A DNA stretch of 64,000 nt from Posidonia oceanica (taxonomy: Eukaryota > Streptophyta > Magnoliopsida > Alismatales > Posidoniaceae), in NCBI GenBank assembly GCA_037176725.1, contig JAZBRS010000077.1, positions 7,192,001 to 7,256,000 of the forward strand. Reading direction: 5' to 3'. The notes under the pieces were generated by a model. The model did no database searches. It was given only the letters and a program-made list of their open reading frames with translations, and was not told the origin of the DNA. Made by a program: the position numbers and the translations under genes. This document shows positions 1 to 11,744 of the stretch, in pieces. How positions within the stretch are numbered: position 1 is the stretch's first letter; each line of letters begins with the position of its first letter.

Positions 1-1387
1 CCAGCCTAAACTTAACCTAGAATCACACCCCTTTCCCATGCCCAAAAACTAACCAAAAATCATAGGAGAACTCACCATCCCTGACTTAGCAAATCCACCA
101 AAAATCCTAGAAATTTTGAAACCAAAACCACTCCTAAAAACACTAGAAAATCTAGGTAAAACTACCATTTTTCTACACCTCAAAACCCTTCCAAAATTTT
201 CCCAAAACCAAACCCAAACTCTAGGTCGGACACTAGGGACCCTAGGCCACACACCCACCAAATTTCACCTCTTTTCTAAACCTCTAACCCCTTCATTTAC
301 CCAAATTATCCTTTTCTCTCTCTTGGATTATTCTTTTCTCTCTCCTCTCTCTCTCCTAATTATCCTCCTTCTTTTCACTCCCTTCTCTCTCTTCTTCTTG
401 CCTGGCTGTGGGCCCCCCTTGTGCGTCTATCTCTTCTCAATCTTATTTCTATTTTTATCCTATTTTTAACATTTTCTTTAATTTTCTAAAAAATTGTTTT
501 CTTTCAACTCCCCCTTTCTTCTTTATTCCTACTTTTCTCCTTTTTCTTGTTCCTTTTTCTTTTCCTTTCTCCCTTCTGATAAGTCTTCAAAAAACCCTTA
601 AAAACCTTCAAAACTCTAAGATAAAAGAAAAACAAATCAGAACCCTAAGAAAAATAATTAAAAAACTTAAACAAACATTTAAAAACAAAAACCTAACTAA
701 ATCTAACTAAAACCAGAAACCAAGAATGCAAGCTAAAAAATGCAAAACAAACAAAAAGAAAATGCTATAAAATCAAAGAAAAAACCAAGATATAATCAAA
801 ACAAGCTAGAGTAAAAACCCTACTAAACACAATCAAAAAACAAATCCTAAAAAGAAAGAAAACAATTAAAAACACTAAGGCAAGTAATTAAGAAAAAAAA
901 ACTTGACTTAACAATCCTAAAAGAAACAATTTGAAAACTTAATTGAAAAGAAAAAAACAAACAATCAAAAATTTAAAAACGCTTAATTAAACAAGAAAAA
1001 CTTAACTAAAAAATATTAAAAGAATCAAACAAACAAAATCAAATTTAAAACAAGACTTAAACAAAACCCTAAAGGACTAAAATCAAAAATCTAAAACTCA
1101 CCCTAATTAATTTAAAAACAATCCATTAAAAATCCTAATTAAAATCCCAACTCAACAAGAAAAACTTAATAAGAAAAACCTAACTAAGAACGATTAAAAC
1201 TTTTAACAAATATTTAAAACAAGATCAAGAAGCAAATTAAAAGAGAACTTAAAATCCTAATCAAACATTAAAACTCTTCCTAATTAACCAATTAAAAACA
1301 ACCATTAAAAACCTAATCTAAAAATCCTAAACTTAAAAACAACCACCTTAAATTGTTTCCAAACTTTTCCATATTTCTATCCTAATT

Positions 1388-2706
1388 TTATTTTAATTTT
1401 CTTTCTTTTTTTCTTTCTTCCTTCCTATTCTTCCTTTCTCCTTCCTTTTCTTTTTCACTTTTTCTTTTCCTAGTTGGCAGGCCCACGGCCCACACCCGCA
1501 GTTCTCTTGCTCCTTCCCTCCTTCTCTTCTTCTTCTTCCATTCTTCTCTCTCACTCTCAACCTGCAAATGACAACACCTCACCTCCTTGGTTTTTTTTTA
1601 AAAAACCTTCGCCTGACAGCTACCATGACTCTCCAACACTCCCCCACTATCCACGACCTCCATCACCACCTTACCCTATGGCCTGAAACCAAAGACCAAG
1701 ACCCATTCCCTCTCCCCTTGACCATTGAAATCAGTGGAAAAGAAGGAGAACAAAACCAAGAAAATTCACTCCAGACGAACACTTTTTCGACACACCTACA
1801 AACACTAGATCTCTAGCTCTCTCACCCTTCCTCCAGAACCCAAAAACACCCTCAATCCTTCCCGGAATCCTCCCCCAAAGTGGCCAGCACCCAAACACTT
1901 CCAGAACTGCCTTCATCACTGAAAATCTACCACTACAAGCATCAAAAAATTCCCAGACTCCACCATCGTACTCACCAAGCTCCTACCTTCACAACCCACC
2001 CGACATCTCACCATGAAACACCCCACAGCTCCTACACTTCACTACAAACACCTTCGGCCCTTTTTTTTCAAAAACATCAAACACCCATAACTCTCTCCAC
2101 ACCCTGTAGAATCCACTTCTGTTTCTTCCTACACGTTCCCCAGCTAACCACCTAGCCGCCCGTGCCCTTGCCTCGGCTTGGAACGCTGCACAACGCCGCA
2201 CCCACCTCAGCCTTCACAATGAGGGCTCGGCCGAGCCAGAATCCACTCAGGGCTGTAGAACTCACTTCTGGAAGCTCCGTCATCTTTCCTAGAGGCCAAG
2301 GAACTCCCCCGAGCCGCCCCAACCACCCAGCATGCCGCCACGTGCTGTCGCCACCTCTTCCTGGTCGGCCGAAAACCACCTAGGTGGCCTTCTCCAACGC
2401 GTGAAACGGGCGAAACACCTCTCCTCTGGCTTCCCCTCTTCCTCCTCTAGCTCCTCGGCCTTTCCCCGAGGCGTTTCGTCGACCACGCCACCCACACGAC
2501 CTTGCCGGATTTGCTGTCTTCTCCGGCGCCGGGCACTCCAGCAGTAGCCGATGTCGCCGTCTGGTGCCCCCACATGTCGCCGAAGGCCGCCTGCCACTCC
2601 GCCCCGCGCGCCGGCCTCCCCCGCGCTCCGCCCGGGCCAGGCCACGTCCTCCCCCGCCGTTCCAGCAGAGCCCCTTAGTGAGCTCTGGCCATAGCTCCTG
2701 TAGCAG
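1388..2706 (+). other. LTR A GC-rich segment ending in a splice-donor-like site
   Basis: Pyrimidine-rich and then GC-rich LTR sequence, the counterpart of the promoter-proximal part of LTR B. No TATAAG box like that of LTR B was found here. The short open frames on both strands are explained by base composition and are not conserved as protein. The segment ends CAG|GTAAGC at 2704-2712, a good match to a plant 5' splice site. LTRs B and C have CAG|GTA at the equivalent position. Confidence 0.45.
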
Positions 2707-3716
2707 GTAAGCAACAGGTTCGCTTTTCTTTTTTTTCATTTTTTGTTAACATAGTATGTTTGCCTCACATTGCATTGCCATCGTGTTAAGTTTTTAATTT
2801 TGCACTTAAGTCCTACCCGGTTTAAAACTCATTTAAATCCATATTGAAATCATATTGAATTGCGGTTAAAATCTATATTTTTGCTTATTTGCACTCTCAT
2901 CCAGCTGCATTTCATTTCCTTTAACCATCTTTTAAATTAAGTCTTGCATGTTTCTTTTATTTCATGTTAGTCCTCTGCTGTTGTGGTTCTAATTATACTT
3001 CTTTAGATCTAGTCCAGTTAGTTGCTTTATTTGCGTATCAGTCCAATCTTAGTTCAGCATAGCTTGCTGTGCTTTACTGTCTGCCCCAGCATCTTTTTAT
3101 TTTTGCAATTAGGTCCTTTAGTTGTTAAATGCCATCTAAATGCTTGCTGTTTACCTTATTAAATTGCTGTTAAGTCCTGATCTTTGCCTTATTTGCAATA
3201 TGGTCCTCTGATCTGTTATCAAGCATTTTATTTTCATCTTTCATTTACTGCATTGCATTCTTAGCCCTTGTTTCCTGATTTTTGCACATAGGTCCTCTAC
3301 ATAATGCACAGCATGCATTTAGCTTGCATTTTTCTTACAAAAATTGCATTTCAACCCCTGCATGTTTTAAAATTGCATATAGGTCTTTCATTTGATTGCA
3401 AAACTTATTCCAATGCATGTTTACCTTATTAGATTGCATTTTAAACCCTGCATCTTGCAAAATTGCATTCAGACCCCTCAAGTTTTCAAAAATCTTGCAT
3501 TTAGGCTCCTAATTTTTCAAGATCTTTGCATTTAGGACCCCACTTTTTTCAAAACTGGCATATAGGTTCCTAAGTCTTCTGAAAAGTCATTCTTAGGTTC
3601 CTTCTTGCGTTCTTGCATGCATTTGCACCCATGCATTCTTGCATTTGGCATTCTTTGCACACACAAGCACACTTAGCTCTCATTTACATGGGAGGACCTG
3701 TTTTGCACACCCCTAG
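2707..3716 (+). other. LTR A T-rich quasi-repeat segment (candidate intron 1)
   Basis: About 1 kb of T-rich DNA carrying many degenerate copies of a motif like TTTTGCATATAGGTCC followed by CCT, spaced roughly 45-70 bp. It starts at CAG|GTAAGC and ends at TTTGCACACCCCTAG (AG at 3715-3716). Plant introns are typically U-rich, so the segment has intron-like composition as well as intron-like ends. The equivalent segment is 1401 bp in LTR B and about 1734 bp in LTR C, so its length varies. Splicing itself is inferred and not shown. Confidence 0.4.
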
Positions 3717-3892
3717 GACCTCTTGTACACCTAGATCCATTCTTCTCCCCTGTTCTGGCCTCTCTGCCTTGAAGCTGGGATATCTTCAGATCCAGCCGTT
3801 GGATCTTCTCGACCAAGCTACCTGGACGACCTCGGCGGAGCGCTCTTCAGCATGGACCAAGCAAATCCCAGATCAGGCTTCAGATTTCCCAG

Positions 3893-4219
3893 GTAAGTCC
3901 TCCTGAACCCCTGCATAGCATTCATTTGCACACCATTTGCATTGTATGCATCGTTTTTGCTTTCTGTTTCCTCGAGCATGTAGAATAGGACTTCCTCTTC
4001 TTATCTATCAACTCCGCTCCCCTTTTTCGCGTATTCCCAAGTGCTTTGTGTTGCGTTTCCCCTGGATTCACCACTAATTACGACTTTCTTCCCCCTTTTC
4101 CACGATCCAATCGCACTGCGAGCTTTGGGCAGTGTGCGAGACACATCGTGGGACGCTTTAGTTGGAAACATATACAAAACAGTGGTAATCCATTCAGTTG
4201 CTTCCCTTCCCCTTTGTAG
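3893..4219 (+). other. LTR A candidate intron 2 (327 bp)
   Basis: The left edge is CAG|GTAAGT (exon end 3892), a perfect plant 5' splice consensus. The right edge is a pyrimidine run ending CCTTTGTAG|G (AG at 4218-4219). The same pair occurs in LTR B (11745-12070) and LTR C (59886 down to 59562), at nearly the same spacing. The interior is also conserved among the LTRs, so the splice sites are not conserved in isolation; that weakens the case. Confidence 0.45.
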
Positions 4220-4364
4220 GTCTTCACACCTACTTTGCGTGGTCTTTAAACAATGCTCGTTCTCATACTTGTGCTGTTTACCTCTCCTTTGCTTCTCCTG
4301 CTCTTTTTCTTAACATTTGCATCTGCATGGTTTTATCGATGTTTTATTTCGCCTGCTTTGGCAT

Positions 4365-4740
4365 TGCTTTGCGTGCCCACTTTGCTTTTGGCACCATTTC
4401 GCATGCCGGCTTCGTCTTTGGCACCGTTTCGCGTGCCCACTTTGCTTTTGGCACCGTTATGCGTGCTCGCTTCATCTTTGGCACCGTTTTGCGTGCCTGG
4501 TTCATCTTTGGCACCGTTTTGCGTGCTCGCTTTGCTTTTGGCACCGTTTCGCGTGCCCGCTCTGTCTTTGGCACCGTTTCGTGTCCCCACTTCGTCTTTG
4601 GCACCATTTCGCATGCCTGCTTTGCTTTTGGCACCGTTTTGCGTGCCCGCTTCGTCTTTGGCACCGTTTCACGTGCCCGCTTTGCTTTTGGCACCGGTTC
4701 GCGTGCCCGCTTCGTCCTTGGCACCTTTTTGCGTGCTGCT
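4365..4740 (+). repeat. LTR A internal 30-bp tandem repeat (about 12 copies)
   Basis: Tandem copies of a 30-bp unit built from TTTGCTTTTGGCACCGTTTC followed by GCGTGCCCGC, with point differences (TTTGCTTTTGG alternating with TTCGTCTTTGG). Because 30 is a multiple of three, both strands stay open over several hundred bases and translate to decapeptide repeats; these are not genes. LTR B has a looser version at the same LTR position, and LTR C has an unrelated 91-bp repeat there. Confidence 0.9.
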
Positions 4741-5103
4741 TTGTTTTCTCGCACCGTTTTGCGTGCTGATCTTGTTTTCTTGCACCATTTTGCATGCTGC
4801 TTCTGCTTCTCGCAATGTTTTGCGTGTCTTATGCCGTTTTGCTTTGCATGTTGCCTGCATTGCTTGGTTTTACCGTCGTTTTGCTTTTCGCTTGCATTCG
4901 CATATAGGGCAGTGATGCTTACTGTCTGGAGTTCTCATGAGCCAAGTTTCGCCTGGTTCTGAAACACAAACAGCGTTGCTGAGCACTTAGACAGCACGTT
5001 TACTTTCCTGCATTGCATCCCTCCACTTAGAGCACAGCTATGAGCATTCATTCAAGCATTCATTGGCATTTAGGCATTCAAACCTGCATAATCCTATGTA
5101 TGC

Positions 5104-5180
5104 GAGCGTAAGCCTAGAAAGACCGATTCTCGGGCGTGTCGGGGGTGCCTAACACCTTCCCCGCACGTAACAGGAGTCCT
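5104..5180 (+). promoter_or_regulatory. Conserved LTR island, LTR A copy
   Basis: A block of about 77 bp that is nearly identical in LTRs A, B and C although the surroundings differ. It contains AGACCGATTCTCGGGCGTGT, then CGGGGGTGCCTAACACCTTC, then CGTAACAGGAGTCCTT. It lies 370-415 bp from the LTR 3' end in all three. Its role is unknown; such constraint in an LTR could reflect an RNA 3'-end, packaging or promoter signal. Confidence 0.6.
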
Positions 5181-5349
5181 TGCCTAGTCTTTTGGCCCGT
5201 AATGACCAAATTGCCCATATCCTAGGCATGAGTCATCTCATTTGCATTTGTTTTCCTTTGCATTGCTTTGCATTGCATTTCTTGCTTGGTTTTGCGTGTT
5301 AATTCACACATTTCCCCCGGTTTTCCTTGTCACCCGATAATAGACATGG

Positions 5350-5360
5350 TGGTGACTCTG
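5350..5360 (+). other. PBS-like motif inside LTR A
   Basis: TGGTGACTCTG resembles the first half of the primer binding site (TGGCGACTCCG). A matching motif lies at the same place in LTR B and LTR C. It sits 120 bp inside the LTR and is not positioned to prime reverse transcription. Confidence 0.4.
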
Positions 5361-5480
5361 AATTGTCTTATCTTCTTCTTTTCTTATCTTTTCTCCTATG
5401 TTTTAAGTGTTTTCAAGTTGAGCCCTCCTCCTTAGACTTAGTCGCTAATAGTAAGCCAGATTTGGAATGGGATTACTACA

Positions 5481-7301
5481 CTTATCAAGACCGGACCGCC
5501 AGGAATGATAGGTGCAAGCCCAATCAAGACTAGGAAGAGGTCAGGAATGATAAGTGGAAGCCTTATAAAGACCGGACCGCCAGGAATGATAGGTGGAAGC
5601 CCTATCAAGACCAGGAAGAGGTCAGGAATGATAAGTGCAAGCCTTATCAAGACCGGACCGCTAGGAATGGTAGGTGCAAGTCCGATCAAGATCAGGAAGA
5701 GGTCAGGAATGTTAAGTGCTAGCCTTATCAAGACCGAACTGCCGGGAATGATAGGTGCAAGGCCTATCAAGACTAGGAAGAGGTCAGGAATGATAAGTGC
5801 AAGCCATATCAAGACCGGACCGCCAGGAATGATAGGGGGAAGCCCTATCAAAACCAAGAAGAGGACAGGAATGATAAGTGCCAGTCTTATCAAGACCGGA
5901 CCGCCAGGAATGATAGGTGCAAGCCCTATCAAGACCAGGAAGAGGTCAGGTATGATAAGTGCAAGCCTTATCGAGACCGGACCTCTAGGAATGATAGGTG
6001 CCAGCCCTATAAAGACCAGGAAGAGGTCAGGATTGGTAAGTGCAAGCCTTATCAAAATCGGACCGCCAGGAATGATAGGGGCAAGCCCTATCAAGACCAG
6101 GAAGAGGTCAGGAATGGTAAGTGCAAGCCTTATCAAGACCGGACCGCCAGGAATGATAGGTGCAAGCCCTATCAAGTCCAGGAAGAGGTCAGGAATGATA
6201 AGAGTAAGCCTTATAAAGACTGGACCGCTAGGAATGATAGGTGCAAGCCCTATCAAGACCAGGAAGAGGACAGGAATGATAAGTGCAAGTCTTATCAAGA
6301 CTGGGCCGCCAGGAATGATAGGTGCAAGCCCAATCAAGACCAGGAAGAGGTCAGGAATGATAAGTGCAAGTCTTATCAAGACCGGACCGCCAGGAATGAT
6401 AGGTGCAAGCCCAATCAAGACCAGGATGAGGTTAGGAATTGTAACTGCAAGCCTTACCAAGACCGAACCGCCAGGAATGATAGGTGCAAGCCCTATCAAG
6501 ACCAGGAAGAGGACAGGAATGATAAGTGCAAGTCTTATCAAGACCGGACTGCTAGGAATGATAGGTGCAAGGCCTATCAAGACCAGGAAGAGGTCAGGAA
6601 TGATAAGTGCAAGCCTTATCAAGACCGGACCGCCAAGAATGATAGGTGCAAGCCCTATCAAGACCAGGAAGAGGTCAGGAATGATAAGTGCAAGCCTTAT
6701 CAACACCAGACCGCCAGGAATGATAGGCGCAAGCCCTATCAAGACAAGGAAGTGGTCAGGATTGATTAGTGCAAACCTTATCAAGACCAGACCGACAGGA
6801 ATGATAGGTGCAAGCCCTACCAAGACAAGGAAGAGGTCAGGAATGATAAGTGCAAGCCTTATCTTGACCGGACGGCCAGGAATGATAGGTGCAAGCCCTA
6901 TCAAGACCAGGAAGAGTTCAGAAATGATAAGAGCAAGCCTTATCAAGACCGGACTGCCAGGAATAACAGGTGCAAGCCCTATCAAGACCAGGAAGAGGTC
7001 AGGTATGATAAGTGCAAGCCTTATCGAGACCGGACCGCTAGGAATGATCGGAGCCAGCCGTATCAAGACCAGGAAGAGGTCAGGAATTGTAAGTGCAAGC
7101 CTTACCAAGACCGGACCGCCAGGAATGATAGGTGCAAGCCCTATCAAGACCAGGAAGAGGACAGGAATGATATGTGCAAGTCTTATCAAGACCGGACTGC
7201 CAGGAATGGTAGGTGTAAGGCCTATCAAGACCAGGAGGAGGTCAGGAATGATAAGTGCAAGCCTTACCAAGACCGGACCGCCAGGAATAATAGGTGCAAG
7301 C
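5481..7301. repeat. 81-bp satellite array, left part (about 22 units)
   Basis: The tandem unit is about 81 bp (a 42-bp plus a 39-bp half). Each half contains a perfect short palindrome: GATAGGTGCAAGCCCTATC in one half and GATAAGTGCAAGCCTTATC in the other. The 42-bp half also holds GACCAGGAAGAGGTC, a second small palindrome. The array is entered directly from the CTACA end of LTR A and is interrupted at 7301 by element B. It continues in phase at 35483. The 27-codon period keeps long frames open on both strands; no protein is supported. It is probably the amplified 3' untranslated region of minus-strand element C. Confidence 0.95.
7297..7301 (+). repeat. Target site duplication of element B, left copy
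   Basis: CAAGC immediately before the TGTTGACACC start of the 5' LTR; the same five bases follow the CTACA end of the 3' LTR at 35483-35487. Removing B and one copy restores an uninterrupted array unit (GATAGGTG-CAAGC-CCTATC). Five base pairs is the normal duplication size for Ty3/gypsy integrases. Confidence 0.95.
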
Positions 7302-9178
7302 TGTTGACACCCCATCTTGGCAGGCCCGGACCCTTGGAGCCTTCCTGGTGATTGCTGGATCAAACCCCAACCAAACCCTAACCCTAATCCTCCTCTCTAC
7401 CCTTCAAAATCAGCCTGTTTTGGACCAAACCTTTACCCCCCTTCCCAACCTCAAAACCTAACCAAAATCCATAGGAAAACCCACCACTATCCACTCAACA
7501 AACCTACCCAAAAACCTAGGAGTTTCCAAACCTAACCCATTCCCAAAAACCCTAGAAAACCTAGGTGAAACTACCCTTTTTCTACACCTTGAAACCTCTC
7601 CAAAACCTCCTTAGAATCAAACCAAAACTTTAGAACCAACACTTCAAATCCTAGACTACCCACTCACCAATTTTCACCCCATTCCAAGACCATTAAGACC
7701 CTCTTTCACCCAAATTATCCTTTTCTCTCTCCGGGATTATCATTTTCTCTCTCCTCTCTCTCTCCTGATTATCATCTCTCTCTTCACCCCTTTCTTATCC
7801 TTTTTCTGGTCTAGCTGTGGGCCCCCTCTGTGCTGCTATCCTTCCTCTATCTTATCCCTATTTTTACTTTATTTTTAACACTTTTTCTGAATTTTAAAAA
7901 ATCGCTTTCCTCCAACCTATCTCTTTTCCTCTTATCTCCCTCTTTTTCCATTTCTTTCTTCCTTCTCTTTTCCTTTTTTCCCTCTCTTGCAAAAATCCAC
8001 AAAAACCCATAAAAATCTGTAAAATCTCAACACACAAAAGAAACAAATCAGAACCCTAAGAAAAACAATTAAAAAATGTTAAACAAGCAATTAACAACTT
8101 AAACCTAACTAAATCAAGCTAAAAGGAAAACCAAACATGCAAGCTAAAAAATGCAAAACAAATCAAAAGAAAACACTGAAAAATCAAGAAAAAAGCTAAA
8201 ATAAAATCAAAACCCACCAAAAATAAAAACCCCATCAGAAGAATTAAAAGACAAACCCTAAAAAGGAGAATTAAAAATCAAACACTAAAACAAGTAATTA
8301 AAGAAGGCAAAAGACTTAACTTAATGAACATAAGAAAAACAAGTAAAAAACTTAATTAAAAAAGAAAAGAAAAACACATCTGAAAGACTTAAAAAACACC
8401 CTATCAAACCAGAAAAACCCAACCAAAAACTTCAAGAAAAATCAACAAATAAAAATCAAAACATAACTTAAAAGACTTAAGAAGAAAAAAACCTAAGAAG
8501 ACCAAAACTTAAAAACCTAAAACCAACCCTGATTAATACGAAATTAAATCCTAAAAAATCCTAATTAATATCCTAAGTGTCCAACAAGGGAAATACAATT
8601 TTTAAAACAATTTAAAAAAGGTTTAACAAACATTTAATCAAGTGAAAACCAATTAAGAACAAAACCAAAGCCCTAAAACCCTAATCAAGCCCAAAACACA
8701 TTAATCAACTCAAAATAACCATTAAAAATCTTAATTAAAATCCTAATCTACAGCACAACTCTTCTAATATTTTTATTTATTTTTAGTTTATTTTTACCTA
8801 TTTTATTTCCCCATTCTACCCTCTCTTTCTCTCTTACTTCTCTTTTTCTTTCTTCCCTTTCTTCGCTGGGCCCTCCGGCCCGTTTCTTCTTTTTATTCTT
8901 TTATTTTTCTTCTTCGGCCCGCAGCACAGTCCGGCCCACGCTCCTTCTCCCTCTTTCTTCTTCCTCGCGCGTCAGCTGGATTCCTCCCGCGAGCTCGCTG
9001 CTACAGATCTCCCTCCATCCATTCAAATTCAAGCCTCCATCATTTCGGTCTACAGCAGCTCGCCGACTCCTCCATCTCAGCACCAAATCCGGAGCCGGTC
9101 GCCTCACCGTCTCCTCTACTGCAGTGGCCGCCGACGAATTTGAAATTCGGTAGCGCGCCAGTAGCCGGTCTCTCCCCA

Positions 9179-9184
9179 TATAAG
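9179..9184 (+). promoter_or_regulatory. TATA box of 5' LTR B
   Basis: TATAAG in the context CTCCCCATATAAGCCTCC, at the switch from promoter-like to leader-like sequence. An identical box is at 31566-31571 in the 3' LTR. Transcription would be expected to begin about 25-35 bp downstream, near 9210, which would give U3 of about 1.9 kb and a very long R/U5. The start site is inferred and not mapped. Confidence 0.6.
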
Positions 9185-10167
9185 CCTCCCACTCATTCCT
9201 TTCAATCGATCGTGCCAGTGTGAGCAAGCCAGAGTGACAGAACCAGACCAGAGCGAGCAAGCAATCCGGAGCGAACCAGTGAGGAATCAGTGCGAGAGTA
9301 ATCCCAGAATTCCAGTTTTTTTCTTCCACCTGTGCCTTCCTCTGTTCTCCTCCTCTTCGTCTTCCAATTCCTGGAAGAAGAGAGAGCAGAAGAGAGTGTT
9401 TGAGAGTCTTCGACGTCCCGGAGAGAAGCCCTCATCTGAGCCCAATCCCCACACCCAGTCCTCCTCCTTTCTTCTCTGGAAAACTCAGCAGACTTCCCTC
9501 TCCCATTTTTAGAAAACCCAATCTCTTCCCGGCCATCATCCACCTCCCAATTACTCCCCCAACTTCACCCAACACACAGCCATCCTCACTTCACCCTTTC
9601 ACGGCCTTTCCACCACTGAAACCACCCCTGATCACCCGACACCCCAACTGCAAACCCAGCACAGACCCCTCCAGAATTCCCTTCACTCCAGTCCACCGCA
9701 CTCTGACAAACTTCACCCAGCTACTCACCAGACCTCCACCTTTCCAAAGCCCTAGCCATCAGACCTTCTCGTCCACCACTGACCTTAAACCACACTACAA
9801 ACACCTAGCCTTGTTTCTGTCAGAAATCGGCCCGAACCTCCATTTCCTATCTACTCGCACCAGAACCCTTTCCAAAGCATCCAACCTCCGTCGCCAGCAT
9901 CCCAGCAATCCTCCGGAGCTCTCCAGCCGAGCCGAGGAGCAACAGACCGCGCCCCCGGCCTCCGGCAGCTTACAGTCCACCCAGAAGACCCATTTCTCCG
10001 TCCGAGCAGCTGTAGCCACGCCCGATCGTCTGGGAAGCTCCTGAGCTTCATCCTGAAGCCGTTCCAACCGCCGCGAGCCGCCAGCATCCACCGCAGCGAT
10101 CAGACGACGAACGCCGGCCGGCTCCAACTCTGCCGAGGTCGGGAGCACCCTCCAGACGCCACCGCAG

Positions 10168-11568
10168 GTATTTCCTTACCTTCCCCGCTCTCTCTCCTCC
10201 TCCTGCTGCTTCTCCACCGGTCAGAAGCCAGTTCCAAGCATTCCAGACGCTCCTGCGGCTCGCCGGTCTTCCCGTCTTCTCCGGCGCCGGTCCCCTGATC
10301 TCCGGATGCTCCGGCCAGCAGGAAGGTCCCCGGTTGGTTCCCTGAGCTCCGCACGGTCGCCGGCCACGCCCTCCGCCAGTCTGCGCTTCCTCAGCCTCCC
10401 CCGTCGGCGGCCAAGAGCTCTGGAAGCTTTCTGCTACAGTGCTCGTCGCCGTCGACGAACTACTGTTCATTTATTTCTTTTGTTATATAGTTTTAGGTGT
10501 AAATATTGCATATCTGCCTTAAGTTTTTCAATTTTTGCACTTCAGTCCTCTGTTCATTTAATATGCTTAGTTTTAATTAAATACCATGCTAAATTGCAAC
10601 TTTTATTCTTGCTTTTCTATATTTGCCTTTTAGTCCTGTTACTGTGCTGTACTGTTATATTATTTTGCATTTTAGCCCCTCTGTTTTCGATTTTTGCATG
10701 TAAGTCCTGTCTTAAATCAGTTCATTTATTTGCATGTACTTTGCCTTATTGCATTGCATTCTGAGCCCCTGTTGTTTTCTGTTTTTGCATTTTTAATCCA
10801 CTGCACTGTAGGACTTAGGATTTATTTTTTATTTTTGCTTGTTGCATTGCATATTCTATCCTCTGTTTTCCGATTTTTGCATGTAGGTCCATTTTAAATG
10901 GACAGTAGCTGTTATGCATGTATTTTGGCTTATTATATTGCATTTTCAACCCTGTTTTTTCCAAAAATTGCACTGCAGTCCTGTTATCTGATTTTCAGAG
11001 CATTTTTCCATATAAAATTGCATATTTGACCCCTGCATGATTTAAAAATTACACATAGGTCCTTGCATCTTTTAAAAAAATCATGTGAAAAGACCATTTT
11101 GCCCCTAGGTTGCATCCTAGCTCCTATGCTTACCAAATTGCATATAGACCCTCCACTAGCATTCTCAGACTCCCCAGAACCTTGTTTTCTAGAAAATTTG
11201 CATTTTAGACCCCAATTTTTTTAAAATTGCTTTCTGATCCCTTTTTGCTTTCAAAACCTCTTTTAAGGCATACCCTCTTTTCAAAACAGTTTTCTGAGCC
11301 TAGTTTTTTGCAAAATGGACCCCTGTCCTCCCCTGTTTTCGAAATCCTTTCCTGTGGACCCCTGTTTTCTGGAAAATTTGCTTTTTTAGCCCTTTTTCTT
11401 TTTCAAAATGCTTTCTGAAATCCTGGCTTTTCCCAGTGTCTTCTCTTTGCTTTTTCTTGCTTTTGCATGCATTCTGCATCCATCTAGTCTTGTATTTCAG
11501 CATCTTCTTGCACACACTAAGCACTTTTAGCTCCCTTTCACTTGGGAGGACCTTTTGCACATCCCTAG
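10168..11568 (+). other. LTR B candidate intron 1 (1401 bp, T-rich quasi-repeats)
   Basis: It begins at CAG|GTATTT (exon end 10167) and ends CACATCCCTAG (AG 11567-11568). The body is T-rich with repeated motifs such as TTTTTGCACTTCAGTCCTCT, TTTTGCATTTTAGCCCCTCT and TTTTTGCATGTAGGTCC. LTRs A and C have equivalent ends but different lengths (1010 and about 1734 bp). The 3' LTR copy is 32555-33955. Excision is a hypothesis from composition and end motifs. Confidence 0.4.
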
Positions 11569-11744
11569 GGCCTCCTGAACACCTAGATCTGTTCTTCTCC
11601 CCTGTTCTGACCCTTCTGCCTTGAAGCTGCGATATCTTCCAATCCGGCCGTTGGATCTTCTCAAGTAAGCTGCCCAGGCGACCGCAGCGAAGCGCTCTTC
11701 AGCATGGACCAGACAGATTTCAGATCAGGCTCCTAGATTTCCAG

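Larger units (their letters stand above)
1..5480 (+). mobile_element. LTR A: Tat/Ogre-type LTR, left end cut by window
   Basis: This is a long terminal repeat read on the plus strand. It has the same order of landmarks as the two LTRs of element B: a pyrimidine-rich stretch near the start, an A-rich stretch, a GC-rich stretch, T-rich quasi-repeats, short tandem repeats, a conserved island, and the terminus TTACTACA at 5473-5480. By comparison with B, where the landmark AAATTATCCTTTTCTCTCTC lies about 410 bp from the LTR start, only about 100 bp are missing to the left. No primer binding site follows the CTACA end; array sequence starts at once. It is therefore a 3' LTR or a solo LTR, not a 5' LTR. 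It is diverged from LTRs B and C and represents a separate subfamily. The expected target duplication is CTTAT (5481-5485), but the matching left copy is outside the window. Confidence 0.85.

Noticed and set aside
4198..4962. 254-codon frame in LTR A and its opposite-strand partners
   Set aside because: It lies on the 30-bp LTR repeat; several frames are open at once and the equivalent frame is not preserved in LTRs B and C.
1..5480. LTR A as the 3' LTR of element B or C
   Set aside because: B already has two matching LTRs with a target duplication, C is on the other strand, and LTR A is diverged from both; it belongs to another insertion.
5438..7363. Long frames over the 81-bp array (641 codons on minus, 600 on plus, and similar ones at 35696-44734)
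   Set aside because: The unit is 27 codons long, so frames stay open on both strands; the peptides are pure repeats in palindromic DNA with no start context, domain or neighbour that supports a protein.
9400..10470. Several frames of 110-220 codons in the GC-rich part of LTR B
   Set aside because: Open on both strands because of GC-rich composition, changed between the two LTR copies without regard to codon position, and without homology to A or C at the protein level.
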